A stretch of DNA of 64,000 bases from IDS-8 sp964607425 (GCA_964607425.1 CAZSKQ010000004.1:30058-94057), one strand, 5' to 3'. Numbered from the stretch's first letter, positions 35,549 through 44,746 are shown. The notes: generated by a model from the sequence alone, not told the origin. Made by a program: numbers and translations.

Positions 35549-36850
35549 ATGCGAACAATGCGCTTGCAGCGGGTGATTCTGCTGCTCCTGGCGCTGCCGT
35601 CCATCGCGGCCGCGCAGCTTGAAATCGAAATTACGCGCGGCGCGGGCAAACAGACGCCGATTGCCATCGTGCCATTCGGCTGGCAGGGCGAGGGCACGGC
35701 ACCCATGGACGTCACCGCCGTCATCGCGGCGGATCTCGAGCGCAGCGGCCGGTTCGCGCCGTTGCCGGAAGACCGGATGCTGCAGAAGCCCACGCGCGGC
35801 GTGGACGTCGATTTCGACGACTGGTCGATCCTCGGCATCGAAGCCGTCGTCGTGGGCGAGATCATCCCGACGGGGGAGGATCGCTACACGGTCCAGTTCC
35901 AGTTGTTCGACGTGTTCGGCCGCCAGCAGCTCGTCGGCTACCGGATGCCGACGAACGCGGCGATGATGCGGCACGCGGCGCACCGGGTCGCGGACATGAT
36001 CTTCGAGGAACTCACCGGTATCGATGGCGTGTTCGCAACCCAGATCGCCTACGTTACGGCGGAGCGTAACGGTCGTGAGACACTGTATTCCCTGTTCGTC
36101 TCCGATGCCGACGGCGCGAACGAGCACGTGATCGTCGAGTCGCCGGACCCGATCATGTCCCCGGCCTGGTCGCCTGACGGTCGTCAAATCGCCTACGTGT
36201 CGTTCGAAGGCAATGAGTCGTCCATCTTCATCCAGACGCTGCGCACCGGCAATCGCATCCGGGTCTCCGCCGCGCCCGGCATCAACGGCGCGCCGTCGTT
36301 CTCGCCGGACGGCCGCAAACTGGTGCTGACGCTCGGCGGGCCGGATGGCAATCTCGACATCTACGTGATGGATCTCGCCACGCGCGAGACGACGCGCCTG
36401 ACGACGAATCGAGCCATCGACACCGAGGGAAGCTGGACGCCCGACGGGCGGCAGATCTACTTCACCTCGGACCGCGGCGGCGGCCCGCAGATCTACCGGG
36501 TGGCAGCGACCGGCGGCACACCGGAGCGTGTGACCTTCGAAGGCGGTTATAATGCGCGCCCGCGCCTCTCGCCGGACGGGACGAAGCTCGCCATGGTGCA
36601 GCTCAGCCAGGGGAACTACCGCATCGCCGTCATGGACCTCGACAAACGCGACGTGCTGGTGCTGTCGACCGGCCGCCAGGACGAGTCGCCGAGCTTCGCG
36701 CCGAACAGCGATACGCTGATCTACGCGACCCGCCAGCAACGGAACGGCGTACTCGAGACGGTCACGGCGGACGGCCTCGTCAGGCAGCGGCTGGCCTCCG
36801 GTGAAGGCGACGTGCGCGAACCCGTGTGGGGTCCGTTCGCGCCCAACTAG
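35549..36850 (+). CDS. tolB: Tol-Pal periplasmic beta-propeller protein TolB
   Basis: 433 aa. A signal peptide (LLLLALPSIAAAQ) is followed by the N-terminal TolB domain (about residues 25-150) and a propeller of WD40-like PD40 repeats, seen as SPAWSPDGRQIAYVSFE, APSFSPDGRKLVLTL, EGSWTPDGRQIYFTS, RPRLSPDGTKLAMV and ESPSFAPNSDTLIYA. It binds Pal and TolA. Three starts are possible: GTG 35525, ATG 35549 and ATG 35558; 35549 has GGGG upstream and is used. Confidence 0.96.
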   Translation: MRTMRLQRVILLLLALPSIAAAQLEIEITRGAGKQTPIAIVPFGWQGEGTAPMDVTAVIAADLERSGRFAPLPEDRMLQKPTRGVDVDFDDWSILGIEAVVVGEIIPTGEDRYTVQFQLFDVFGRQQLVGYRMPTNAAMMRHAAHRVADMIFEELTGIDGVFATQIAYVTAERNGRETLYSLFVSDADGANEHVIVESPDPIMSPAWSPDGRQIAYVSFEGNESSIFIQTLRTGNRIRVSAAPGINGAPSFSPDGRKLVLTLGGPDGNLDIYVMDLATRETTRLTTNRAIDTEGSWTPDGRQIYFTSDRGGGPQIYRVAATGGTPERVTFEGGYNARPRLSPDGTKLAMVQLSQGNYRIAVMDLDKRDVLVLSTGRQDESPSFAPNSDTLIYATRQQRNGVLETVTADGLVRQRLASGEGDVREPVWGPFAPN

Positions 36851-36928
36851 ACATACCTCAACGCTTTAAGTAGCTTAAGTAAACGCTTGAAACCGAATTA
36901 TTTACCTGTACGCCAGCCATAAAGGATA

Positions 36929-37459
36929 ATGTTCATGCGACCGATCAAGTTTCTTGCACCTGCGTTCCTGGCGCTTGCGCTCGCCGCCTGCGGAGGCAAC
37001 AAGCCGCTGCCGGCGCCGGAGCCCCAGGCCCCGATCGACGGGGCAGGTGGTGCCGATTCGAGGGGTTTCGAGGGCGAAGAATTCGGCCAGGGCGAAGCTT
37101 TCGGGCAGGGCCGGAACGCCGACGGCGAGCTCGCCATGGTGGTCTATTTCGACTTCGACGAGTCGGAGCTGCGGACCGAGTACGGCGACCTGCTGGCGCG
37201 GCACGCGAGCCGGCTGGCCGATAACCCGAGACTCAACGTGCGCCTCGAAGGCCATGCCGACGAGCGCGGGTCGCGGGAGTACAATATCGGGCTGGGCGAG
37301 CGGCGCTCGCAGGCGGTTCGTCGCATGCTGCTGATCCAGGGGGCGCGGGCCAACCAGATCTCGACCGTCAGCTTCGGCGAGGAGCGGCCGGCGGCGCTCG
37401 GCAGCGACGAGGAAGCTTACGCTCTCAACCGGCGGGTCGAAATCAAATACCTCAACTAG
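36929..37459 (+). CDS. pal: Peptidoglycan-associated lipoprotein Pal
   Basis: 176 aa. ALALAAC is the lipobox. A Gly/Glu linker with a doubled EFGQGEAFGQG motif (about residues 50-62) leads to an OmpA-like domain. VVYFDFDESELRTEY and GHADERGSREYNIGLGERRS hold the residues that bind meso-diaminopimelate of peptidoglycan. AAGGA lies 3 bases before the ATG at 36929. The 78-base gap before it is AT-rich and could hold a separate promoter for pal-cpoB. Confidence 0.97.
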   Translation: MFMRPIKFLAPAFLALALAACGGNKPLPAPEPQAPIDGAGGADSRGFEGEEFGQGEAFGQGRNADGELAMVVYFDFDESELRTEYGDLLARHASRLADNPRLNVRLEGHADERGSREYNIGLGERRSQAVRRMLLIQGARANQISTVSFGEERPAALGSDEEAYALNRRVEIKYLN

Positions 37460-37511
37460 TGCACGATCTCGCCTGTAGCTTTCACGAGACAGCACACCGG
37501 AGGGAACGCGC

Positions 37512-38273
37512 GTGATTTCATTACGAACCTCTCGGCCGATCCTGCTGCTGGTGGCAGCCATGCTGTTACATGGCTGCGCCCTGCAGAATCCGCAGGAAGA
37601 CCCGGTCATCCTGAAGCTGAACGAGATCGAGCGCCGGCTTTCGGCGGTCGAGCGGATCCTCGCCAACGGCAGCCTGGTCGACATGGCGGTGCAGATGGAT
37701 ACCTTGCAGCGCACTGCCGCCGAGCTCCACGGCCGCGTGGAAACGCTCGAATACCAGTCCGAGGAGACGGCGGACCGGCAGCGGGACCTCTACCAGGATC
37801 TCGACCAGCGGATCCAGCAGCTCGAGCAGCGCCTGCAGGCGAGCGCGGGCGGGCCGCTGGCGCCGGGCCAGCTCCCGGTGCCGGGCGGCTCCGATCGCGA
37901 CAATTACCAGGCGGCGTTCGAGCTGCTGAAAGAACAGCGGTACGAAGACGCCGCGACGGCGTTCCAGCGGTTCCTGGAAACTTATCCGGATAGTGAACTG
38001 TCCGATAACGCACAGTACTGGCTGGCCGAGTCGTACTACGTCACCGGGCAGTTCGACCAGGCGCTCGGCGAGTTCGAGGCCGTCATCAATCATTATCCGG
38101 ACTCGCGCAAGGCGGCTGACGCGCTGCTGAAGATGGGCTACTGCAACTACGAGCTCAAGCGCTGGGACGCGGCGCGCGACGCCCTCCAGAGAGTGCAGCT
38201 CGAGTTCCCGGAAACCACGGCCGCGCGGCTCGCCGACCAGCGGCTCGACCGCATGCGCGAGGAAGGCGCCTGA
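37512..38273 (+). CDS. cpoB: Cell division coordinator CpoB (YbgF)
   Basis: 253 aa from a GTG at 37512 with GGAGGG upstream. The hydrophobic start ends in LLHGC, so here it looks like a lipoprotein, whereas E. coli CpoB is soluble in the periplasm. A trimerising coiled coil (about residues 35-110) with heptad Leu/Ile pattern is followed by three TPR-like repeats (DNYQAAFELLKEQRYEDAA, SDNAQYWLAESYYVTGQ, ADALLKMGYCNYELKRWD). It links Tol activity to septal peptidoglycan synthesis. Confidence 0.94.
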   Translation: MISLRTSRPILLLVAAMLLHGCALQNPQEDPVILKLNEIERRLSAVERILANGSLVDMAVQMDTLQRTAAELHGRVETLEYQSEETADRQRDLYQDLDQRIQQLEQRLQASAGGPLAPGQLPVPGGSDRDNYQAAFELLKEQRYEDAATAFQRFLETYPDSELSDNAQYWLAESYYVTGQFDQALGEFEAVINHYPDSRKAADALLKMGYCNYELKRWDAARDALQRVQLEFPETTAARLADQRLDRMREEGA

Positions 38274-38288
38274 GCGGCCGGCGCAAGG

Positions 38289-38317
38289 TTCCTGATTCGG
38301 CGTCGGTCCGGTATGAT
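38289..38317 (+). promoter_or_regulatory. Putative promoter of tRNA-Lys
   Basis: TATGAT at 38312-38317 fits a sigma-70 -10 box. The -35 candidate at 38289-38294 (TTCCTG) matches only in part, at 17-base spacing. A GC-rich stretch (GCCGCGCGCGG) follows the -10, as in the discriminators of stringently controlled stable-RNA genes. Placed from sequence only. Confidence 0.4.
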
Positions 38318-38348
38318 GCCGCGCGCGGTTCCCGTCCGTTACTGCACC

Positions 38349-38423
38349 GGGGCGTTAGCTCAGAGGTAGAGCATTCGGCTTTTAACCGACTGGTCGTAGG
38401 TTCGATCCCTACACGCCCCACCA
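38349..38423 (+). tRNA. tRNA-Lys (anticodon UUU)
   Basis: The cloverleaf is complete: acceptor stem GGGGCGT with ACGCCCC, D-stem GCTC/GAGC, anticodon loop CTTTTAA (anticodon TTT), T-arm GTAGG TTCGATC CCTAC, discriminator A and an encoded CCA (38421-38423). The first pair of the anticodon stem is a T-C mismatch, a tolerated position that is also weak in E. coli tRNA-Lys. It lies between cpoB and thrA on the same strand. Confidence 0.97.
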
Positions 38424-38490
38424 ACTGAACAGGAGGCGACGACCCGCGGACGGCTCGTTATGATTAGCCGCTTTACATAGGGCTGCGGGT

Positions 38491-40977
38491 GTGACAGGAA
38501 GTCGGTGGACAATACATAAATTCGGCGGCAGTAGCCTGGCTGACGCCTCCTGTTTCGAGCGGGTTGCCGATATCGTAGCGGGCATCGCGCCGGACGCACC
38601 CGAGACCCGGATTGGTGTCGTCGTTTCCGCGATGCGCGGCACTACCGACGCGTTGCTTGCGCTGACGGCGCTCGCCGAACGCGGAGACCCGGCCTATGCC
38701 GCCGGGCTCGACCAGATCGGCACGCGTTATGCCGTCGCGGCGGAAACGCTGGTCGCGGGCAGCTGGCTGGACGCGCTGCTCGATGCGTGGCGCGCCGATG
38801 CGAAGACCATCGAGGAGCTCCTGGGCGCGGGCGCCCTCACGCAGCAAAGTCGCGACATCGTCGTTGGATTCGGCGAGATCTGGTCGGCTCGCCTGCTCGC
38901 GGCCAGCCTCGAGCGCCGGCTCGGGTCCGAACGCGCCGGGCGGTGGGTAGACGCTCGCCGGGTGATCACCGTGCGTCAGAGCGGTCTCGGGCCAACCGTG
39001 ATGTGGGAAGCGGCCCGGCGTAACTGGCAGGCGCAACCGGAGTGTCAGGCGGGCAGTGTCACGGTGTTTACCGGCTTTATCGCCTCGGACGAGGAGGGGC
39101 GGCAAACTACCCTCGGGCGCAACGGCAGCGACTTCTCCGCGTCCATCTTCGCGGCACTGACCGGGGCGTTCGAGCTCGTCATCTGGACCGATGTCGACGG
39201 TGTCATGAGCGCGGATCCCGGACGCGTTCCGGAAGCCCGGGTCATCGACGAGTTGTCATATACCGAAGCGATGGAGCTTGCCTATTTCGGCGCAAAGGTG
39301 CTGCATCCGAAGACGCTCGGGCCCGCGGTCGAAAACGACATACCGGTCGTCATCCGCAACACTTTCGCTCCGCAGCAGCCCGGCAGTCGTGTGCGTGCCG
39401 GGGTGTGCGTGGGGGAACGGATCAAGGGCATTACCGCGATTGCCGGTATGGCACTCGTCAATATCGAAGGCTCCGGCATGGTCGGCGTGCCGGGCACCGC
39501 GGACCGGCTGTTCGGCGCCCTGAAGAGCGCCGACGTCTCCGTCACGCTGATCTCGCAGGCGAGCTCCGAGCACTCGATTTGCGTTGCCGTGCCGGAGGCG
39601 TTCGCGGAACGGGCACGCCAGGCGATCGCGGACTGCTTTGCAGTCGAGCTCGCGAGTGGCCAGATCCAGAGTGTGGGGATCACGCCGGCGCAGAGCATCG
39701 TCGCGCTCGTGGGCGACGGAATGGCGGGGTCGCCCGGCATCGCGGGGCGGTTCTTCGGCACGCTGGGCCGTGCCGGCATCAACGTGCGGGCAATTGCCCA
39801 GGGCTCCTCGGAACGTAACATCTCGGCCGTCGTCAACACGGGCGACGCGACAAGGGCCTTGCGAGCCGTTCATTCCGGGTTCTACCTGTCGGCGAAGACG
39901 ATCTCGATCGGGCTGATCGGGCCCGGGACGGTCGGCAGCACGCTCCTCGAGCAGCTGCAGCGCCAGAATGCGCGCCTGCGCGAGCAGTTCAACCTCGATC
40001 TTCGAATCCGCGCGATTGCGCGCTCCGGATCGATGCTCACGGGCGCCCGCCGTATCGTGCTCGACGGCTGGGAGGAGGAATTCGCGGCCTCCGCCGTGCC
40101 GACCGACCTGCAGCAGTTCGAGCAGCACGTGCATGCGGACCACCTGCCGCATGCCGCCATCATCGACTGCACCGCGAGCCAGAACATCGCCGACTGTTAT
40201 CCCGGGTGGCTGCGGCGCGGTATCCACGTCGTGACGCCGAACAAGAAGGCCTTCAGCGGCGATGCGGACGCCTACGCGGCACTGAAACAGAGTTGCAACG
40301 TCGGCAGGTCGCACTGCTTCTACGAGGCGACAGTGGGCGCGGCGTTGCCGGTAATCCGGACCATCCGCGATCTCGTCGACACCGGTGATCGCATCTATTC
40401 GGTCCAGGGCATCCTCTCCGGCACGCTTGCCTATCTCTTCAATATCTTCGACGGCAGCGTACCGTTCTCCCGTATCGTCATGACGGCGAGGGAAAACGGG
40501 TTCACCGAGCCCGATCCCCGCGATGACCTGTCCGGGATGGACGTGGCGCGCAAGCTGGTCATACTCGCGCGCGAGATCGGACAGAACCTGGCGGTCGGGG
40601 ATTTCCCGGTCGAGAACCTCGTGCCGGAACCGCTGCGCGAGGTGGCTCTCAAGGAATTCCTGCGGCGCCTGCCCGAGTACGACGAGCCGATCGCGGCACG
40701 CTTCCGCAGCGCGCAAGGGCAAGGCAAGGTGCTGCGCTACATCGCGCGCCTGGACGTCGGCGGTGCCGCCTCGGTGGGTCTCGAAGAAGTGGACCCGGCG
40801 AGCGCCTTCGGCAGAATCAATCTCACGGACAACGTGGTGCAGTTCGACACCGAGCGCTACTGCGCCAACCCGCTGGTAGTGCAAGGTCCGGGAGCCGGGC
40901 CCGAAGTAACGGCCGCCGGCGTGTTCGCGGACGTACTGCGGCTGGCAACGTTTCTCGGAGAGGGCCTCTCGATATGA
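38491..40977 (+). CDS. thrA: Bifunctional aspartokinase / homoserine dehydrogenase I
   Basis: 828 aa from a GTG at 38491. The kinase domain (about residues 1-290) has IHKFGGSSLADASCF and GRNGSDFSASIFAAL. Two ACT domains follow (about 310-460, including VGVPGTADRLFGALKSADVS and GSPGIAGRFFGTLGRAGINV), which usually bind threonine for feedback inhibition. The dehydrogenase half (about 465-828) has IGLIGPGTVGSTLLEQL as nucleotide-binding loop and GILSGTLAYLFNIFDG as substrate region. It performs the first and third steps from aspartate to threonine. Its stop overlaps the ATG of thrB. Confidence 0.97.
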   Translation: MTGSRWTIHKFGGSSLADASCFERVADIVAGIAPDAPETRIGVVVSAMRGTTDALLALTALAERGDPAYAAGLDQIGTRYAVAAETLVAGSWLDALLDAWRADAKTIEELLGAGALTQQSRDIVVGFGEIWSARLLAASLERRLGSERAGRWVDARRVITVRQSGLGPTVMWEAARRNWQAQPECQAGSVTVFTGFIASDEEGRQTTLGRNGSDFSASIFAALTGAFELVIWTDVDGVMSADPGRVPEARVIDELSYTEAMELAYFGAKVLHPKTLGPAVENDIPVVIRNTFAPQQPGSRVRAGVCVGERIKGITAIAGMALVNIEGSGMVGVPGTADRLFGALKSADVSVTLISQASSEHSICVAVPEAFAERARQAIADCFAVELASGQIQSVGITPAQSIVALVGDGMAGSPGIAGRFFGTLGRAGINVRAIAQGSSERNISAVVNTGDATRALRAVHSGFYLSAKTISIGLIGPGTVGSTLLEQLQRQNARLREQFNLDLRIRAIARSGSMLTGARRIVLDGWEEEFAASAVPTDLQQFEQHVHADHLPHAAIIDCTASQNIADCYPGWLRRGIHVVTPNKKAFSGDADAYAALKQSCNVGRSHCFYEATVGAALPVIRTIRDLVDTGDRIYSVQGILSGTLAYLFNIFDGSVPFSRIVMTARENGFTEPDPRDDLSGMDVARKLVILAREIGQNLAVGDFPVENLVPEPLREVALKEFLRRLPEYDEPIAARFRSAQGQGKVLRYIARLDVGGAASVGLEEVDPASAFGRINLTDNVVQFDTERYCANPLVVQGPGAGPEVTAAGVFADVLRLATFLGEGLSI

Positions 40978-41924
40978 GCGGCAGCGGCGAGGTCACGGCC
41001 TTTGCGCCTGCCTCGATCGGCAATGTGGGGGTCGGTTTCGACATGCTGGGACTGGCCATCATGGGTGCCGGCGACCGCGTAACCGTCCGCCGCAGCGCGG
41101 CGCCCGGCGTCAGGCTGGTGGCGGTGCGCGATCCCGGCGGAGAAGTGCACGAGGATTTGCCTGCCGACGCGGCGCGCAATACGGCGTCCATCGCGGCGGC
41201 CGCGCTGTGGGCGGCGCACGGCGACGGCGGCATCGAGCTTGCCGTCCACAAGGGTATTCCGCTCGAATCCGGGATGGGCAGCTCGGCGGCGTCGGCGGTG
41301 GCCGCGGTGGTCGCGGCGAACGCGCTGCTGAAGGCGCCGCTCCCGGCAGCCGAGTTGCTGCCATTCGCCATCGAGGGGGAGCGCTACGCCAGCCGCGCGC
41401 GGCACGCCGACAACGTGGCGCCCAGCTTGCTTGGCGGGCTGGTGCTGTGTCCGGAGATGCTGTTGCCCCGCACGATCGCCATTACTCCGCCGGCCGGCAT
41501 CAGCAGCGTGCTTTTGCACCCGGATCTCAAGATAGGAACCGCCGGTTCGCGCAGCAGCCTTGCGCGGACCTGCACGACGCAGCAGTGGCTTACGCAACAG
41601 GCTTACCTCGCGACTTTCCTGCTTGCCTGCGAGCGCTGCGATATCGAGCTGATCGCCAGGTCCCTGCACGACGTCATCGTCGAGCCGCAGCGGGCGGCGG
41701 GCGTGCCGTCGTTCGCCGCAATCAAGGCGGCCGCATTGGGCGCCGGTGCACTGGGCTGTTCGCTCTCCGGCAGCGGGCCGAGCCTGTTCGCGCTGGCACC
41801 GGATGCCGATGCGCCGGCCGTTGCCGAGGCGATGGAAGCGGCCTGTCGCGAGGCGGGGCTTGCCTGCCAGTCCTTTGTCAGTCCGATGAAAGCACCCGGG
41901 GCGCGGCTCCTGGAATCGTCGTGA
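40974..41924 (+). CDS. thrB: Homoserine kinase
   Basis: 316 aa GHMP kinase. FAPASIGNVGVGFDMLGLA opens the fold, GIPLESGMGSSAASAVAAVV is the ATP-binding loop and ALGCSLSGSGPSLFAL the C-terminal motif. It phosphorylates homoserine for ThrC. ATGA overlap with thrA and GTGA overlap with thrC make a fully coupled three-gene operon. Confidence 0.97.
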   Translation: MSGSGEVTAFAPASIGNVGVGFDMLGLAIMGAGDRVTVRRSAAPGVRLVAVRDPGGEVHEDLPADAARNTASIAAAALWAAHGDGGIELAVHKGIPLESGMGSSAASAVAAVVAANALLKAPLPAAELLPFAIEGERYASRARHADNVAPSLLGGLVLCPEMLLPRTIAITPPAGISSVLLHPDLKIGTAGSRSSLARTCTTQQWLTQQAYLATFLLACERCDIELIARSLHDVIVEPQRAAGVPSFAAIKAAALGAGALGCSLSGSGPSLFALAPDADAPAVAEAMEAACREAGLACQSFVSPMKAPGARLLESS

Positions 41925-43258
41925 ATTTCGCCAGCACCCGCAGCGGGGAGACGGCGTCGCTGGACGAGGCACTCGCCCGGGGCCTGGCCGGCGACGGCGG
42001 CCTGTACCTGCCAGAGCAGCTGCCACGGTTCGATGCCCGCGACTTCGACGGTGCCGCCAGCCTCGCGGAGACGGCGTGCGTGCTGCTCAGGCCGTTCTTC
42101 ACCGGCTCGAGGCTGGCGGACGAGCTCGAAGAGATCGTCGCGGAAACCTTCTGCTTCCCGGTGCCCCTGCGCGAGTTGCCGGTACAGGCGGGTCGTGCGT
42201 CGCTGCTCGAGCTGTTCCACGGCCCGACCGCGGCGTTCAAGGACATCGGGGCGCGCTTCCTGGCCGCCTGCCTGTCGCGGCTGGAGCGGGGTGCCGGCTC
42301 GCCGCTCACGATACTCGTGGCCACCTCCGGCGACACCGGCGGCGCGGTCGCCGCGGCCTTTGCGGGACGGGAAGGCGTGCGCGTGGCGGTACTGTTTCCG
42401 AAGGGCCGCGTGTCCGAGCGGCAGCGGCGCCAGCTCACAGGGTGGGGCGGCAACGTGCTGTCGCTGGCTGTCGAGGGCTCCTTCGACGATTGCCAGGGCC
42501 TCGTCAAGCAGGCGATGGGCGAGGCATCGCTTGCGCGCCGCTTCCGTTTCAGCTCCGCCAACAGCATCAACATCGGCCGGCTGCTGCCGCAGTGCACGTA
42601 TTACGCGCACGCCGCGCTGGACCACTATCGCCGCACCGGGCGGGAACCCGGCTTCATCGTGCCCACCGGCAATCTCGGCAACGGCCTGGCCTGTATCCTG
42701 GCGCGCCGCCTGGGGCTGCCGGTCGGGCCTGTTGTGCTCGCAACCAACGCCAACCGGCTCATCCCGGACTGGCTCGAAGGCGCTGAGTGGCAGCCGCGGA
42801 AGAGCCTCCTGACGCTTGCCTCCGCAATGGACGTCGGTAGCCCGAGCAACATGGAGCGCCTGATGGCACTTGCCGGGGACCGCAAGGCCGTGCAGCAGGA
42901 GATCCGCGCGCGTGCGGTGAGCGATCCGGAAATCGAGCGGCAGATAGCGCTGGATTTTCACCAGTTCGGGTTCGCGACCTGCCCGCACACGGCCACGGCG
43001 ACCTGCACGTATCGCGGGCTCGACGAGCGCGACCGGACCGATCATGACTGGATCCTGGTCGCGACGGCACATCCGGCCAAGTTCGAAGGCACGGTCGAGC
43101 CGCTGATCGGCGAACGGCTGCCGGTTCCGGAGTCGTTGCAGGCGATACTTACCCGTCCGGAGCGATCCGTGACGATCCGGCCGGACCTCGAGGCACTGGT
43201 CACCGCGCTCAATAGCGGATGGCGGCTTGACGCCGGCGTGACCACCGGGGATAAATGA
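41921..43258 (+). CDS. thrC: Threonine synthase
   Basis: 445 aa from a GTG at 41921 that overlaps the thrB stop. NFASTRSGETASLDEALARG is the usual start of the short bacterial type. FHGPTAAFKDIGARFLA contains the PLP-binding Lys, VATSGDTGGAVAAAF and IVPTGNLGNGLAC the phosphate-binding loops. It converts phosphohomoserine to threonine. C-terminal HPAKFEGTVEPLIGERLPVP is typical of the family. Confidence 0.97.
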   Translation: MNFASTRSGETASLDEALARGLAGDGGLYLPEQLPRFDARDFDGAASLAETACVLLRPFFTGSRLADELEEIVAETFCFPVPLRELPVQAGRASLLELFHGPTAAFKDIGARFLAACLSRLERGAGSPLTILVATSGDTGGAVAAAFAGREGVRVAVLFPKGRVSERQRRQLTGWGGNVLSLAVEGSFDDCQGLVKQAMGEASLARRFRFSSANSINIGRLLPQCTYYAHAALDHYRRTGREPGFIVPTGNLGNGLACILARRLGLPVGPVVLATNANRLIPDWLEGAEWQPRKSLLTLASAMDVGSPSNMERLMALAGDRKAVQQEIRARAVSDPEIERQIALDFHQFGFATCPHTATATCTYRGLDERDRTDHDWILVATAHPAKFEGTVEPLIGERLPVPESLQAILTRPERSVTIRPDLEALVTALNSGWRLDAGVTTGDK

Positions 43259-43284
43259 GCCCTGCGCGGAAACTGATTCGATAA

Positions 43285-43857
43285 ATGAGCGACTTCTTGC
43301 CCCCCGGCTTCCCGTCCGCCGGTTACCTGCTGCCGCTGATTTTGGTCCTGCTGTTGGCCTGGCTCCTGCTGATTGCCTTGAGGCGGCGCGGCGGCTCGCG
43401 TTCCCCGGCGAAGATCTTCTCGAGCATTGCGTTCGAACGCATCGACGGTCTCGTGCTGCCGAACGTCGACGAAGGCGAGATCCAGATCGATCACCTCCTG
43501 CTCACCGCGAACGGCCTGCTGATCGTGGACGTGAAGGAGGTTACCGGCAACGTCTTCGGCAGCGACAAGATGCAAGACTGGACGGTAATCAGCAGCGAAC
43601 GGCGGTTTACGTTCGCCAACCCGCAGCCCGCATTATTCGACCGTATCGCCGCCGTGCGCGAGATCGTCCGCCAGGTACCCGTGGCCGGCCGTATCCTGTT
43701 CCTCGACGGCGCCAAATTCACCAAAGGTGTGCCGTCGCTTGTGTGCACGATCGACGAACTCCTGGCGGAGTTCAGGGAAGCCGACAAGAATGCCGCCAAG
43801 AAGAAGGTCGAGGCCTTCAAACCCCACTGGGAGCGCCTGCAAGCCTACTCGCCCTAG
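43285..43857 (+). CDS. NERD-domain membrane-anchored protein
   Basis: 190 aa. An N-terminal helix (YLLPLILVLLLAWLLLIAL, about residues 13-31) and basic residues place the rest in the cytoplasm. NVDEGEIQIDHLLLTANGLLIVDVKEVTGNVFG matches the NERD (nuclease-related) core across about residues 60-93, including the D and x-V-K elements of restriction-endonuclease-like folds. Nuclease activity has seldom been shown for such proteins. It lies 26 bases after thrC and may be read through from that operon. Its stop TAG is the first triplet of a palindromic repeat unit. Confidence 0.82.
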   Translation: MSDFLPPGFPSAGYLLPLILVLLLAWLLLIALRRRGGSRSPAKIFSSIAFERIDGLVLPNVDEGEIQIDHLLLTANGLLIVDVKEVTGNVFGSDKMQDWTVISSERRFTFANPQPALFDRIAAVREIVRQVPVAGRILFLDGAKFTKGVPSLVCTIDELLAEFREADKNAAKKKVEAFKPHWERLQAYSP

Positions 43858-43959
43858 GACCCGCCCCGCGGGCGACAACCCCGCCCCCCCCTTGTAGGAG
43901 CCCGCCATGCGGGCGACAACCCCGCACCCCCCCTTGTAGGAGCCCGCCATGCGGGCGAC
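43855..43959. repeat. Three-unit GTAGGAGC-type palindromic repeat array
   Basis: A degenerate unit (TAGGACCCGCCCCGCGGGCG, 43855-43876) and two identical 25-base units beginning TGTAGGAGCCCGCCATGCGG (43893-43917 and 43935-43959) are separated by C-rich spacers of about 17 bases. Each unit can fold into a short hairpin (CCCGC/GCGGG). They resemble REP sequences. The first unit overlaps the stop codon of the NERD gene. Confidence 0.85.
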
Positions 43960-43997
43960 ACCCCCCACCCACCGGATCCACATCCACGGCCCCACCC

Positions 43998-44399
43998 CTA
44001 ATCCAAATCCAATGACCCCAGCACCAGCAGGTAATAACTCACAATCCCGACCACGTTTTCCCCTTCAATCACCGGCGCGTGGCTGATGCCGCAGCGCTCG
44101 AAGAGCCGGGCACAGTGACGGATGTGCATGCCCGGGCGCACCGAGATCACCGGTTTCGCCATGATCTCATACGCATTGACGCGTTCGGGGGATCGATCCT
44201 TGGCAATCACCTGCTTGGCGATATCCGAGAACAGCACCATTCCGTACTCATCATTCTCGAAGCGCTTCTCGACAATCAAGCTGGTGGCGCCGACGCGTTT
44301 CATGATGCGCATGCATTCCATCACGTCAATGCGGCCGTCGACCATTGTTACGTTTTCGCGCATCACCTGGCGCACCGTGATTTCCCTCATGTCAGTCAT
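43998..44399 (-). CDS. CBS-pair domain protein
   Basis: 133 aa, made almost wholly of two CBS motifs (VRQVMRENVTMVDGRIDVME through LFSDIAKQVI, and YEIMAKPVISVRPGMHIRHC through VGIVSYYLLV). Such pairs bind adenosine nucleotides and often gate transporters or enzymes. Its ATG overlaps the stop of the PII-like gene by 4 bases. It is the last gene of the tatD-DUF1538-DUF1538-PII-CBS operon, so it probably senses nucleotides for the membrane proteins there. Confidence 0.88.
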   Translation of the reverse strand: MTDMREITVRQVMRENVTMVDGRIDVMECMRIMKRVGATSLIVEKRFENDEYGMVLFSDIAKQVIAKDRSPERVNAYEIMAKPVISVRPGMHIRHCARLFERCGISHAPVIEGENVVGIVSYYLLVLGSLDLD

Positions 44400-44746
44400 A
44401 GCTCGCCCTCCACGACCGGAGTCAGTTCCTCGGCTTGCCGCACGATTCCGACGGCATCTTCCACGTCTATCTGCACCGCGATGCCCGCCCCGGGTTTGGC
44501 ATCGAACCCGCCGACTTCGCCGATATGTTCGAGAATGCGCCGGCTGAGATGCTCTTCGACCAGCATGAGCAGCACGTCCCGTTGCGATGACAGCGACATG
44601 CCAAGAAAGCTAACGGGTTTGTTCAGGCCTTCTCCGCGCGCATGACTGATCACTGTGCAGCCGGTTGCTCCGGCCTCGCGAGCCGCGTCCATGACCGATT
44701 TCGTATGCCGGTCCTCGACGAAAGCGACGAGCAGTTTGAAATGCAT
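44396..44746 (-). CDS. PII-like signalling protein
   Basis: 116 aa. FKLLVAFVEDRHTKSVMDAAREAGATGCTVI shows the first strand and helix of the GlnB/PII ferredoxin-like fold (residues 3-33); ARGEGL sits where the T-loop begins; LMLVEEHLSRRILEHIGE gives the second alpha-beta unit. The Tyr that is uridylylated in GlnB is not evident and the T-loop is altered, so this is a PII-like rather than a canonical nitrogen regulator. AGGAG lies 6 bases before the ATG. It starts 16 bases after the second DUF1538 gene, suggesting control of that transporter-like pair. Confidence 0.8.
   Translation of the reverse strand: MHFKLLVAFVEDRHTKSVMDAAREAGATGCTVISHARGEGLNKPVSFLGMSLSSQRDVLLMLVEEHLSRRILEHIGEVGGFDAKPGAGIAVQIDVEDAVGIVRQAEELTPVVEGEL

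Noticed and set aside
38155..38424. Minus-strand ORF with VGIEPTTSRL
   Set aside because: This is the well-known spurious translation of a tRNA gene on the opposite strand, plus antisense to cpoB.
38431..38480. AGGAGG followed by a six-codon frame (MISRFT) before thrA, as a possible attenuator leader peptide
   Set aside because: Only one Thr and no Ile in the peptide, 23 bases between AGGAGG and the ATG, and no terminator/antiterminator hairpins seen.
43893..43959. Possible CRISPR array (two identical units with a spacer)
   Set aside because: Only two or three units, C-rich spacers of about 17 bases, identical units present elsewhere after genes, and no cas genes: these are REP-like repeats.
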